A DNA stretch of 64,000 nucleotides, taken from the NCBI GenBank assembly GCA_963573385.1, contig CAUYLG010021629.1, positions 1 to 64,000 of the forward strand. The letters run 5' to 3'. The stretch's first letter is position 1; the number at the start of each line of letters is the position of its first letter. The notes beneath the pieces were generated by a model, which did no database searches, was not told the origin of the DNA, and was given only the letters and a program-made list of their open reading frames with translations. Of the stretch, positions 1 to 12,183 are shown piece by piece. Source of the stretch: Cacajao melanocephalus. Its lineage: Eukaryota; Chordata; Mammalia; Primates; Pitheciidae. A program made the translations under genes and the position numbers.

Positions 1-370
1 GGGAAATAAAAGTAGATTTAAGAGAGAAGATGGTTTTCAGCATTTCAAATTCAAAGAATAAAAAGTGAATATCTGGATGTAAAACTATACACTGCTCCAA
101 AAATGAAATCTACAAATTAGGGCCATTTGACCACGAGTCTCGTTTGCTTTTCCAACCTAATGGAAATATTAAGTCCAAATGGTGTTGCTTTATTGTGGAC
201 TTTAGGGTCTTTCCATGCAAATCAGTGGACTAACGGTTGAGTATTCACTACTTACTCTTCACCTTTTAATAAACTTGTGGCTTCGTCCTTCCTACAGAAA
301 AAAGCCTAGCATTTGTCAGTGAAAAAGGTCAAATCAGTGTCCTTTGACAGTTTACGGTCTGGTGGAAACA
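1..370. other. AT-rich unique sequence, nothing recognised
   Basis: No repeat family, long frame or RNA structure is recognised. The composition is typical of AT-rich primate intergenic or intronic DNA. Confidence 0.5.
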
Positions 371-575
371 GACAACAATGGTAAAGACAGACGCTATGGG
401 AACACAGAAGTGGGCTCCTAACCCGCAGCTGTGCAGAGAAAGGGGCGCATCCTGGAGCCTCCTCGCCCCCACCCCGCTCCCCGCTCCCAGGCTCTCGGCA
501 GCCCCGGCGTGGCGGCCTACGCCTGAGCCCCGTGTCCAGCTCCTGACCCCCGGAACCCTGCACGACCTCTCAATT
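371..575. other. CpG-rich patch, possibly on an old repeat relic
   Basis: About 13 CpG dinucleotides fall between 424 and 564, in a region whose surroundings are AT-rich and almost free of CpG. The left edge (about 375-425) faintly resembles an old mammalian repeat I cannot name. Proline/arginine-rich frames cross the patch on both strands (378-599 plus, 306-563 minus), but they look like by-products of GC content. An AATAAA follows at 595-600 with a short A-rich run, so a retrocopied transcript end is possible. It is too short to be a standard CpG island. Confidence 0.4.
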
Positions 576-2751
576 TTAATTGTTAATACAGCACAATAAA
601 ACTAAAGGGAAAAAAATGAAAGGTGTTGGCAGCTGATAAATTTATTGGCAGTACTAAAAAACCCAGATGAAGGCTAAGCTTCTAGGACTGTTGACTAAAA
701 CCACATCATGAAACTAGCTGTTGCAAAAATAACTTCTAGCGCATAGATCCTTTAGAGAAAATGTCTACGAGCTTCAGGACTACAAAAGCCACTTCTGTGC
801 TAGGAACTTGACTCACAACAACTGATGCCAGTGAAAACCAAATATTCTGTGACCACTCACCTAGCAAAAATTAGAAGCACTGCAGGGAGTCTGCTTTTTC
901 TTACTGATCAATTCCAAATTAAGTTCAGTTGATTGGCAGTCTAGGTGACAGGCCTGTATCCTAACTCTAGTTGATTTCCATGTTGAGAACTTAGAAATAT
1001 AGAAACTATAGAAAGGCTAGTCGAACAAAAAACAACTACAAAAAAGGCTAGTCAAAAGATGATGAGAAACCAAGTTAATGATGTGCAAAACCAAATTTAA
1101 ATATATTTCACAGAAATAAAATTAGGGCCTATAATAAAGAAATGTTTAACAAGTTGCATATGTATTTCTGATTATTATTCTTGATTTTCTTATGACACAG
1201 TGAGTTTTTAGGAATTATCCCAGAACTTATGTTGACCCAATAATTAATCAAGAAATTGGTCTACAAATGTGGCACAAAAAGAATATGTGTATTTTTAAGT
1301 TACACTTTGTTGCTTCCAAATAAAAAACCTTCACGATTAGAACAAAGCATAACAAAATACACAAAATACACACATCCATGCAATGTAATTAAGAAAATAA
1401 AATTTAAAAAAAAATAACCAGACAGAAAATGAAAGAATGAAACAAGAATTATAGTGGGGTATAAGATAAGATGATAATTTTAATGAGCTATTGGATTTTA
1501 AGTAGATTAAAGAGTTGTTTTTCTAAGGAACTTGTATTCTATGAAACAAGCAATCTGAATTTCTAGGTTCTAAGTGCTCTATTTTCAGAGGAGAAATCTC
1601 CATCCTCTGGAGATATTTACATAATTAAGTTTTGAACCCCAAAACAACTTTGCAACTTATTTAGCCTAAGCCTCTTATTTTATGTCCAAATATTTGATTT
1701 ACTACTGTATTTTACAATGACTGTAGGAATAGTTATAGTAACGTGAAAAATGAAGCAAGTCTCTCTCAAAAAGTTCACCTTTACTATGCATTTACTAAAC
1801 GTTGAGGAGGTGGAAAAAATAAGCAACAATTACCATAGTTGGAGTTTATGTCAAGAGATTTGTAATGTAGCTGTGAACATAATAAACACACATCCCGTAA
1901 AGCAAGGGATTTTAACTAAATAATCCTAAGTAGTTGCCAGCTACAAATTGAAAACAACACATGAAAAATGCTGAGCATGTTGACTGTGACACAGTAGCCA
2001 TTCAATAATTTTAAGCCATTATAAAATTCTAGTACAAACAACTTCTAAAATTTACCCCTATGCCATGGATTTATTTCCTTAGATGACATAATGATTAATC
2101 CATTTGTGGCTTGTTTGTGAGCAAAAAGTGGTAAAACTAGAAATGATGGCATACAAAAAAAGATAAATTTTAAAAATGACTCATTGCTTTTAGCACTTAG
2201 GATATGGTTAATTAATAAAAAGTCAAAGCAGAAAGAAACTTGCCTGGGGCTTATAGAACTGACAAATGAAAACTGATCATTTTTCCTTGCAATAGTTACT
2301 GACTAAACTCCTTATGCTAAGCAAAGATTTAAAAAGTTTTTGGAAATTTCACAGTTTATTAGACATATAAAAACCTACCTTATTATTATAAGCATTAAGG
2401 CCATCATTTTACATGTATGTACACCTTATGAAAGCACTGATTCAATATCAAATTCAGTCATTTGGAAAAGCGCAGTTAAATGAAAACACTGATTTGTGAC
2501 TAAATCAAAACAACAAATACATTTTATTTCTTTTCATATTTGAATGTAGCCTTAGAGACTTAGTTGAATTGCAGCTTTTTACAAATACATATTAAGGTGA
2601 ACTCTATTTGCATCTTGCTACCAACTGGAAATGTTTCAATTCTAGACTATGTTTTTTTGTCACTTTGGGTGTGAATAAAAGAAAACGAACTTTGTGCGAG
2701 GTGAGATGAGAGGTTGGTAGAAAAATGAGGTTCTGCTAAAGGCTCACTATA
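576..2751. other. AT-rich unique sequence, nothing recognised
   Basis: No recognisable repeat, exon or RNA gene. Frames are short and interrupted. A small imperfect inverted repeat near 1590-1615 (arms ATCTCCA/TGGAGAT) is not remarkable. Confidence 0.5.
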
Positions 2752-3135
2752 TGTCTTAGTTCATTTGTGCTGCTATACCAGAATATCTGAGACTAAGTAA
2801 TTTATAAAGAACAGAAATGTATTGGCTTATGGTTATGGAGGCTGGGAAGTACCACAGCACGATGCCAATATCTGACCCAGGCCTCCTTACGGAGTACTTC
2901 TCCTGACTTTTAGGTGGAAGGGAAAGACAGGACAAGAGTGAGAGAGGGAAGGAGGTTGAACTAATCATTTTATTAGGAATCCACTCTCATGATAACTAAC
3001 CCACTTCATAAGAATGACATTAATCCACCCATTCATGAGGGTTCTGCCTCTTAAAGGTCCCACTTCTCAACACTGCTGCTTTGGGGATTAAGTTTCCAAC
3101 ACATAAACTTTGGGGAACACATTCAAACCACAGAA
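2752..3135 (-). mobile_element. MST-type solo LTR (ERVL-MaLR), antisense
   Basis: The left edge has the inverted LTR end TGTCTTAGTTCATTTGTGCT and then TAATTTATAAAGAACAGAAA. The right edge has GGGGATTAAGTTTCCAAC and CATTCAAACCA, which are the reversed 5' end of MST-family LTRs. The middle is shortened compared with the remembered consensus (about 430 bp). No internal retroviral sequence is attached, so this is a solo LTR. The exact subfamily (MSTA-D) is uncertain. Confidence 0.75.
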
Positions 3136-3307
3136 CTATACAAACCAAAAAATTTACTTCATGTAATCCTTGAATTGATATAGTTTATTATAAAATAGGG
3201 GGCTGGACAAGCTTTCTTTCAGAAGATTCCCAGAACCCTTCATTTAGTCTCAGATAAGGGAGGTTAGTAGTGATTTTTTTGTTGCTGTTCAGCGCTTTAG
3301 ACTATCA

Positions 3308-3653
<346 letters not shown>

Positions 3654-5394
3654 CGTCATATTTATTTGTTTAATAGAAAGCTGCCTTCTTCAATTATCTT
3701 TAAGATTCAGTTCTCATAGATCTAATAGATTTTTATACCCAAGTTGACTGACAAGGTCATAGTTTTACAAACACATTTATTTGATTCAATCAGCATCAAT
3801 TACTCCCTGGTGATTAATAACAACCAGTGCCTACCATTGGTAATAATTTAATTTATGGATGATGTTAACACTTTGATGAGTAAATATAGCAAGCCATAAC
3901 TAATGTTTGCTGCCAAACTAAAATAAATATTAAAAAAACAGATTTAAGACATCTAACTCATTCTCAAAAAAGGGGGTTGTCAAGTTGACCTAAACAAATA
4001 AGGGAGATTGGGGCAGAGAAAGAACAAGGAAATGGGCCAAACCTGAAAACATTATTCAAGATTAATAAAAAGATATTGATGGAGTAGAAAGAAGTCTCTA
4101 TTACATGCATATCAATTAGTAATCAATTATGTTCATTTTATGCAGCTGCAGTTTCCTTTTTCAAATTGCTTGTTGCATTTAGTAGATTTTAGGAATAGAG
4201 ATAAATGACTGACATTTGCATATGTACTTCCAAATACAGCATAGCAATCCAGGACAGGTGAATTATTTCCAAAAAGAATAGTTTATAAAATTTTTCTGTA
4301 AATAACAATTAATACATTACTGTCACTTTAAATATCACTAGTTTTACTGTCTTGGAATACTACAACAATTTAAATATGACATATAATACCTTAAATATTG
4401 AAAAACAGGCAACATGTACCTATGCTCTGTGGAAGAAGGTTCTCTCTTCAGACACATAGACAAATATTTATTTTTAAAAAGTTGTTTCTTATGTTTAAAG
4501 GCTTCAAGTTAATTTTTAATGCTTTTTATTTTTGGTAGCCATTAACATGAGAAGAACATAAGCAGATAGCATGTAATACAAATTAAAATATATTGATCAT
4601 TTTTATTTTTAAAATTGTGTGATGATGCCTCTTCCATGCATTTAGGTTGCTCAAAAACATTAAAAACTTTTCCAAGTCATAATCAATAGACATTCACATT
4701 ATTAATTCAGATTATGAAGAAGCCCTTTTGGAATGGTGGCAGAGAATTACAAGAAGAACATAACAGGATAAAACATGGCAAATGGACTAGCTGGGAGAAA
4801 AGACAAGAGTAATGAAGATTTTAAAAGGAAGAAATCAATAAAAGCAAAGCTATAAATAATGTCTTAAGGGGAGAAACAGAGAAAATAACCATATTTTCTG
4901 TGTTTCCCAAATTAAAAGAAATGTATTTTTGTTGATTGCAGAGTCACACACTAAAATAAATATTGAACTTGATGTTTGACAGCGTAAGTTTTAAATGACT
5001 GATTTTAAAGTCTTGGGGAGTTTGATTCACCATTGTTATCACCAGCTGTTAATTAGGTTCTCATGTAATTTTCCGAGAAAATTTATGGCTGCTATTCTCA
5101 CTTTATCTACTTTCAGGTTTGTACAAATATTCAAATTTTTAAAAATAAGCAAATAAAAGAGGTTTACTTTAAATTTATTCCTTATACATAATTATGACTT
5201 AATGCCAATGAAAGCAAAAGCGATGCATTTCTTAGGATGGAAAAACATATAATCTAAGATAAATCACAGAAGACATGATTATAACAGAAAAATGGTCATG
5301 ACAAATTGTAAGAAAGAAGTACTTTTTAAATTTTATATAGAATGATTATTTCTATAAGATAAATAAGCAAATCTTCCAACATTGTAGTTGTGTT
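3654..5394. other. AT-rich unique sequence, nothing recognised
   Basis: No repeat family or gene is recognised. Sequence is AT-rich with only short frames. Confidence 0.5.
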
Positions 5395-5513
5395 TATATA
5401 TATATATACATACATACATATACATATATATATATGTGTATATATATATGTGTATATACATATACATATATATATATGTGTATATATATATGTGTATATA
5501 CATATACATATAT
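5395..5513. repeat. AT microsatellite with a 42-bp higher-order unit
   Basis: TA/TG/CA dinucleotides are arranged so that a 42-bp unit starting TACATATATATATATGTG at 5421 recurs at 5463, with a partial third copy at 5505. Open frames on both strands (Ile/Tyr/Met/His repeats) come only from this tract. Confidence 0.9.
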
Positions 5514-5627
5514 CTCTTATGTATGTTCAGGAATACATGCCAAATATAATGGTGACTTTCTCCTGCTGGTAACAAATTAACTGACTTTGAAACTTATATC
5601 AGTTAATTTGAGACTTCTTCTTTATAA

Positions 5628-5939
<312 letters not shown>

Positions 5940-5955
5940 ATTATCTGAATTTTTA

Positions 5956-6294
5956 ATGTGAACATCTTTAATCATAGCTAAGAGGTTTCTTTCGATATTG
6001 AAATACAAACTTAATCATGAGTAAATCCCTAGATAAGACTTATAATTTTCCTTTCTCATACCCACTGACTGATCTTTCTCCTTTTTCATATAAAGTTGAA
6101 AAAAGGAGGGAAGAGAGGTTTTTACAAATCTTCAGAACTACATGTAAAACGTTACTGATATTCTGAAACCTCCAGCTTTTTTATGCCTCAGAATTAAAAA
6201 AAGAAAAATTGGTAAGCACCAATTTGAGCCTAAGAAAAAGTAACTCAAAATATGAACAAACTTTACAATCCATCTCTGTCTTACTGACTTTTCC
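5956..6294. other. Short unique spacer, nothing recognised
   Basis: AT-rich sequence between the Alu and the L1 tail. A 65-codon minus-strand frame (6138-6335) runs into the L1 relic and shows no domain. Confidence 0.45.
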
Positions 6295-6700
6295 ATTGTA
6301 TTGTTTAGCTTTATTGATATATAACTAATACACAAAAACTGTACATATTAAATGCATACAATTTGATTAGTTTAAAAATATGCATATATCTATTTTATCA
6401 TCATCAAAATCAAAGTAATAAATATATCCATCACTACCAAAAATTTCTGTGTGTGTGTGTCTGTGTGTGTTTGGTAAGAACATAACATGACATGTATCCT
6501 CATTTCATATTTTAAAGTGCACAATACTGTCTTACTAATATGCTTACTATATTACATATCAGATATTTAGAACTTATCATGTATAACAGAAACTTTATAC
6601 CCATTGAAAAATTATTTTCCATTTTCTCCTCCCACAGTCCCTGGCAACCACCATTCATTCTACTTTTAGCTCCTATGAGTTTGACTATTTCCCATGGTAT
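6295..6700 (-). mobile_element. L1M 3'-end relic, antisense
   Basis: It begins with the inverted L1M tail (TTAGCTTTATTGATATATAA), continues through the 3' UTR signature (TGGTAAGAACATAACATGA, AAAGTGCACAATACTGTCTT) and reaches CCCTGGCAACCACCATTC. These match remembered antisense L1MC/L1ME 3' regions. A short TG run lies at about 6451-6471. It is heavily diverged, so it is ancient. Confidence 0.7.
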
Positions 6701-8554
6701 TTAGCACCCAAATGCCAAACTCCTTCTCTTTAGTCTTCCTTCCCAGCCTTTCCCTAAGAAATTATTTGTATGATTCAAGAGCTAATTCTTTATTCAATAT
6801 AATATTACAGTTCTTTATAAATTAAAATCAATTCAGTAGGAACATGTTGAGCAATTATATGACTAACATCTTAATTTTTATATTTATTATATTAATTTTC
6901 CATCATTATTGGTTTAGATAAGTAATAAGAATTATTAATTTGAAGGAAACTTATGAAAGGAAGAAAAGGACAAGGTGTGTATAGTTTGGTAATACATCCC
7001 TATATGTTCAATCACTAAATAGAGCTAATATCTAGTAGGAAATAGAAGATGGAGTTGAGGAGATGTAAATAAATACAACTGATGAGCAAAGCATAATTTG
7101 TACCTTTTACAGATTCCAAATTTATATAAAATGATTTAATTTTTATACCATTTGATGCAAAAAGTTTTCTAAAGAACTTGTTATACTCTAAAAAATGTTT
7201 TATTCTGATACATGCGCACTATATATTCATGAATGCTTTCAGACAGTGCCCAAAGAATACATATTATCAGGATACTATTATTTTTTTCCCAAACTTTGAG
7301 TCCTAGAATCTTAATTGGAACTTTCCACACTGCTTATTTGGCCAAATATCTATAATTAAGCTTAAAAGTTATGTATTTGGGACATTATAAAAATTACCTG
7401 AAAACAATATATACTTTGGTATAAAGTAATCTGGAATTCCAAATTTCAACCCACCTCTATCTCCAGTTGAATCCATATATAACAATCAAAGGGCGAAATT
7501 CCAAAGAAATATTAATTTTTCTCCAAGTATCCACTTAGAGGGATAATTTTTAAAAACATTCAAAAGAGACAACAGAAAACAGAAAATAAATGTAGAATTT
7601 AGGATATTAGAAAAATCAGGCTGAATTTTCTGAAGAAATCCAACCTAAACATAGTCAGCTACTTCATCTGATACATGCTGAAATTTATTCCATCTTCTTT
7701 GCCCTCTGCTGTCTTAATGGTGACAGAGAAGTTACACATTGAAACTGAGACACTGATTTATTTATAAACAAAAAAGACCACTATTAAGCCTCTTCATGAG
7801 CAATCATATGGGAAATTCATTTAAAAATAGATGTAGGAAGAAGCATGCTGTGTTCCCTTATACTAAGATTTGTTAAAGCATATTATTTAACATTCATGCT
7901 TTTTGTGACTGATGCAAGAGCCACCCAAGACCCTAAATAATAATTTATAGACTGTTCTGTTTGCTGTGGCAATCATATTGCCAATTTGGCATGCTTCTTG
8001 ATCTTTCTGTTTTTGTGTATTTTGCACTTCTCTTTTCAAAGACATTCCTTGAATAATAATTAGGAAAAATCATTAAGTTTTGTGTTTAGTTTTATTCAAT
8101 ACCTATATCCATTGGCATTCCAGTATTTTAATAAGGAAATTATTAATAGGAAATTTTTATTAATGAGAATTTTAATAAGGTTTTATTCCTCCTAATTTTT
8201 AAAATGGCAAAGTCAATTCACTTTGATTTCTTGTTTGTACTACTGAATGTGTTGCCTTCACAGTGCATACTCAGAGTTTATTTTTTATATTTGTTTATGT
8301 TAAATAAAAGATTATAAACTGCTTATGATGAACCTAACACTGCAGGGCATGGGGGGAACGGGGTGGGTGAAACTCGCTCCTAGATTCAAGAAAATCAAAA
8401 TCAAATTGAGTAGGCTGATGTAAAACTATTTCTGATATAATTAGATACAATATAAAAAAGAACATTGTAGGACTTCATGAATTTTTAGATTTTTATTCTT
8501 AATAAAATAGTTCTTAGGAGAGTTAATTTGGTATTTGAACTGAGTAAAATAGTC
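6701..8554. other. AT-rich unique sequence, nothing recognised
   Basis: No repeat family is confidently recognised over this 1.9 kb and no frame above background. A G-rich run lies at about 8347-8368. Confidence 0.45.
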
Positions 8555-8660
8555 TTATTAACAGGGTGACTCTGGATAAGTCATTTAATCTCTCTAAGCT
8601 ATAATATTCACAACAATAAAACATAGATAACAAAAAGTAGGTTTGCTGTAATTAAGTAAA
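8555..8660 (+). repeat. MIR fragment
   Basis: GTGACTCTGGATAAGTCATT and TTAATCTCTCTAAGC match the conserved MIR core (GTGACCTTGGGCAAG...TTAACCTCTCTG). The rest is diverged. MIRs are old tRNA-derived SINEs. Confidence 0.6.
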
Positions 8661-9563
8661 TAAAATATGCAATTAAGATATCCTCTATAGGAATTGGCCA
8701 GAATAACTAAAAGAGAGCTATAATCCCCAACATTCTCCTCTTCTTCCCCATGATATTATCATTCCTTTTATTGTCACATCAACATCAACTTGCCTCCTAG
8801 GGAATAGGACCCACCAGTTGGAAAAAGGGGAATGTAATAATCTAGAAAAGACAAGGAATGTAAGAAAGGAACATACAAATTGTGTTTCTGGAAAATTATG
8901 AGACGTTAACTGTGGATAGAATTTAAGGTATATTGGGAAAACTGTGGTCAGAAATGATGCTGCAAATGAACAGTAAGAAAAACTTTTAGAAGCATTTAAT
9001 AAAATACAAAGGAATTAGGATTTCATTTAGACAGTGGAGATTCTCTAAGACATTTTTAACGTAGATGACAGATATGTTGTTTTAAAAGTGAACTACTGGT
9101 ACTACTGAGGATGGACTGAAATTGTGTAAAATATAAAATGCTACAGTTTGATATTTGTTCTATGCAGTCATCATTTATTACTCTAAGAATTATTTATTAT
9201 TTTTTAACTTATATTAAACAAATTTTACTTTATGTTTTGTCTATTTTTCTGATTTTACACCCTTTGCCATCATTTCCCCTGCTTTACTTTTCCTAAATTG
9301 TCTTTTCATTTTACCACCTTTCATATTTTGTCCTTTCAATTACCTGTCACAATATTTTAAATTGTATAGATCCATCTCTAATTAACTGATCTTAATTATT
9401 CACTGAATGAATGTTTTCTGTGTGTGAAGTAAAACCAGACTCCATCATCATTTGTGCTTTCCCCTTGTGTCTCTTCTAAAATATAACTAGAACATTTATT
9501 TTGAGAATTCATTTGTAAAAAATTTTGCCAGTATTTTCCTTCTTTGAAATTGCCATAATGAAT
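8661..9563. other. Unique sequence, nothing recognised
   Basis: AT-rich, no recognisable repeat or coding signal. Confidence 0.45.
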
Positions 9564-10120
9564 TGTGATGGTTAGTTTTATGTGCTACTTGACTGGGCCG
9601 CAGTGTGCCCAGTCACGTGGTTAAGCATGACATCTGAGTCCATCTTTCAGGGTATATCTGTATGAGATGAGCATTTGAATCAACAGACTGAGTAATGCAG
9701 ACAGCCTTCACCAATGGGAGTGGGCCTCATCCAATCCGTGCAGGCTTGAATCAAACAAAACACAGAATAAGAGAGAATTTGCTCTCTCTGCCCAACTGTT
9801 CTTAAAATGGTACATCTTCTGCTGTCATACTTGAACTCAGTCTATAAACTTAAATCATTGTCTTTCCTGATTCTTCCAACTTCAGACTCACACTGGAATT
9901 GTACCATTGGCTCTCCTGAGTCTCCAGCTTGCCAACTACAGATCCTGAAACTTCTCCACCTCTACAATTCCATATGCTAATTCCTATATCTATCTATATA
10001 CATTATCACATATAATGTATATATAATCTATAAAGGCATTAGAGAATATATATGCCAAAGGAATATATATACACATATATCTTACTGGTTTTGTTTCTCT
10101 GGAGAATCCAGACTAATACA
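9564..10120 (+). mobile_element. MLT2B-type solo LTR (ERVL)
   Basis: Starts TGTGATGGTTAGTTTTATGT and ends TTCTCTGGAGAATCCAGACT then AATACA, as remembered for MLT2B LTRs. The middle has GTGGGCCTCATCCAATCCGT. The expected TA-rich patch near the 3' end is present and holds a 12-bp perfect inverted repeat (9995-10006 with 10012-10023). Five-base flanks TGAAT/TGAAG suggest an imperfect 5-bp target duplication. No internal viral region is present. Confidence 0.8.
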
Positions 10121-10129
10121 TGAAGAAAT

Positions 10130-10355
10130 AAGCAGTATCTGTTTACAGCTAATGACTGCCTACTATATACAAGACCCTGTGCTATACAATTCTTTTACCA
10201 AATAACTCATAATTTTCTAGTTCTCACTTCCCTCATCTGTAAAATAGGTAAAATAACTGTACTTAAACCATAAATTTATTGGTATAATTAAATGTATTGC
10301 TTTCTATAAAGTACTTTAAAGAGCATCTGGCATACACCATGTATCCAATTAATCT
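10130..10355 (+). repeat. MIR relic
   Basis: CCCTCATCTGTAAAATAGGT and the downstream GTATAATTAAATG...AGCATCTGGCATACA follow the 3' half of MIR. It lies directly after the MLT2B LTR. Confidence 0.6.
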
Positions 10356-10384
10356 AGCTATTTTTAAATTTTTGTTATTCACCT

Positions 10385-10515
10385 CTATATCACAGCTGAG
10401 AAAAAAACAGGCTTAAATAAAAAATTTAATGTGTCCAACATCACAGATAAGGTCCATCATGGAGTCTGAATTTGAATTCTCATATATCTGAATTCTAGGG
10501 TGTCCTCTTAACCTA
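10385..10515 (-). repeat. Probable antisense MIR relic
   Basis: The order (CAGCTGAGAAA..., CATCACAGATAAGG, TGAATTTGAATTCTC, CCTCTTAACC) resembles reversed MIR. Very diverged, so the call is tentative. Confidence 0.45.
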
Positions 10516-11289
10516 CAGATGTCACTGAATTGATGTGGTTCAGAGAAACATTGAAAAATGAATCATTGTATTTTATAGTTAGCAGAGCACTAAAATTGAA
10601 TTCAGTTTGAGTGTGATAACTTGAAGAATTAAGTCTGTCACTGTTGGTAAAAAGAATGAAAATTTGCAAAACTTACAAAGGCTGTCCCACCATGGAAACT
10701 ATCTGCTCATTCTCTTTACAGTAACTTTTCAGTATAAATGGAAGCTAGAGAACATGTTTAAAAAAAGCACCATCTTTTTCTTTTTCCAGTCTCCATATGA
10801 TATGATCAAAGCTGACAGGGCAGACATTCCTGTCTGTACTTAGACTGACAGCATTGTATTACTCCATGGATTATTCTCTTCCTGCTCATTCTTTTTATCT
10901 TGTTATATGTGGGAAACCATTCAGCATCTAAGCCATTCCTAATAATTAGTCATCTCTTCTCTTTCTTTCCAATTCTTTTACTTGAAAATGAAAATTATTT
11001 TCCTTCTTCTAATTGCTTAATAGAAGTTAATTAACGTTCTACTTGGGCAAACCATTTTAGAAGATAATGCAGGGCAGGGAAAGGAGGATAACATAAGGAT
11101 AAAAGGTTCAAGTTATTTTCTTAGAAAGCTTATAATGTGACACCTACTTTTCATTTTCAGCTTCATTAATTTTCCTCCAATTTACCAACTAGAAAGACTA
11201 ATTTAGAAGTCTATTTATATTACACAAACAGGGTTGAACAAATGTATTTTGTTTTGCCTGTTCTTTCTCTTTTAATGAATTTGCAGGTT
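10516..11289. other. Unique sequence, nothing recognised
   Basis: No repeat or coding feature recognised. Confidence 0.45.
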
Positions 11290-11555
11290 TCATTCATTCC
11301 TTCTTTCAATAAAAAAGTTTTAGACCTAGTTACTATTAGGTGATGAGAGACACAGAGACAGACAGCAAGACTCAGATCCTTCTCTCAAGTTTCTGTTAAT
11401 CTATAATAGAGAAGAAAATAAGTATGCTTTGTTATACCATGTAAATTTGCTAGAGGGTGACACAGCGTAAGATAAGGTGGCATGTGGCTATCAGGGGATT
11501 TAAGGAAGGCTTAAAGAGGAGAGACTACTTGAGGTGAGTCTTAAGAAATGAGAAG
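11290..11555 (+). repeat. Old interspersed repeat, family unnamed
   Basis: GGATTTAAGGAAGGCTTAAA and GACTACTTGAGGTGAGTCTT belong to a common old mammalian repeat with the pattern of a frame-like GAGGAGGTGAC stretch. Two better copies occur in this window near 20.1-20.6 kb and 38.7-39.2 kb. I cannot name the family from memory; an L1M/L1ME 5' region is one possibility. Confidence 0.4.
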
Positions 11556-11559
11556 AAAT

Positions 11560-11690
11560 TCTCTCTCTCATTCTTTCTTCCTTTCTTTCTCTTCCCTTTA
11601 TTGGCCATTTCCTTCCTCTCTTCTCTTCTTTGTGCCTCTTTTCACCCCTCCCACTCCTTTTCCACTCCTCTTCCTCCTCTTTTCAATGCT
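11560..11690 (+). repeat. Polypyrimidine tract
   Basis: Almost pure C/T on the plus strand with few interruptions (TTGGCCA, GTG). It creates a Ser/Phe/Leu-rich frame at 11548-11844 that is not a believable gene. Confidence 0.8.
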
Positions 11691-12000
11691 ACTGGAAGAG
11701 AAAGACCATGGGCAAAAAAGCATGGGCACCCCAGGGAACAGGGAGTGTGCTGAATATGGCTACACTAGAAGATACTCATGGAGGCTAGATAGGTCTGGGA
11801 GACCAAGTAGCAACCACATTGAAAGGACCTGCATGTCATCCTAAGAAAAGAAATAATCTATAAACAGTAACACTTTCACCCCCTGCCAGCATGTGCCTTT
11901 GTCTTGATGTCAGTTTTTCATGATCAAGAAGATAAGACATTGTCATGTCAAAAAAAAAGTTACTCAGTGAAAAGTTTTAGATGTTCCTGAAATAATCACA

Positions 12001-12183
12001 TCAGCTAGGAAATCTTTTTGCAACACATGGATTTAAGCTGAAGTGATCAAAAGTCACTTTCAAATATCTAATTACTTCGGCAGATACACCTCGATGATTG
12101 AGATTCTGTGTGCCTAAGATCTGTTTAATTTTTTCAAAATCTGTTCTTAAAGTGGGGCCATCAAAGAGAGGATTGAGTGTCAT
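12001..12183 (-). pseudogene. Coding-like relic, unidentified (candidate pseudogene)
   Basis: A 60-codon minus-strand frame runs from ATG to TGA-type stop with unusually balanced residues: FDGPTLRTDFEKIKQ, then RGVSAEVIRYLKVTFDH. An in-frame stop sits just upstream of the ATG (TTATAAATG). I see no A tail or flanking duplication. I do not recognise the protein. It may be a piece of a processed pseudogene, a relic of a transposon-encoded protein, or a chance frame. Confidence 0.3.

Noticed and set aside
306..599. Proline/arginine-rich frames on both strands
   Set aside because: Explained by the GC-rich patch, which removes stop codons in all frames. No domain or start context.
595..600. AATAAA as a real polyadenylation site
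   Set aside because: The hexamer is very common in AT-rich DNA and no transcript structure leads to it.
5333..5575. Ile/Tyr/Met-rich frames on both strands
   Set aside because: Translation of a TA/TG microsatellite.
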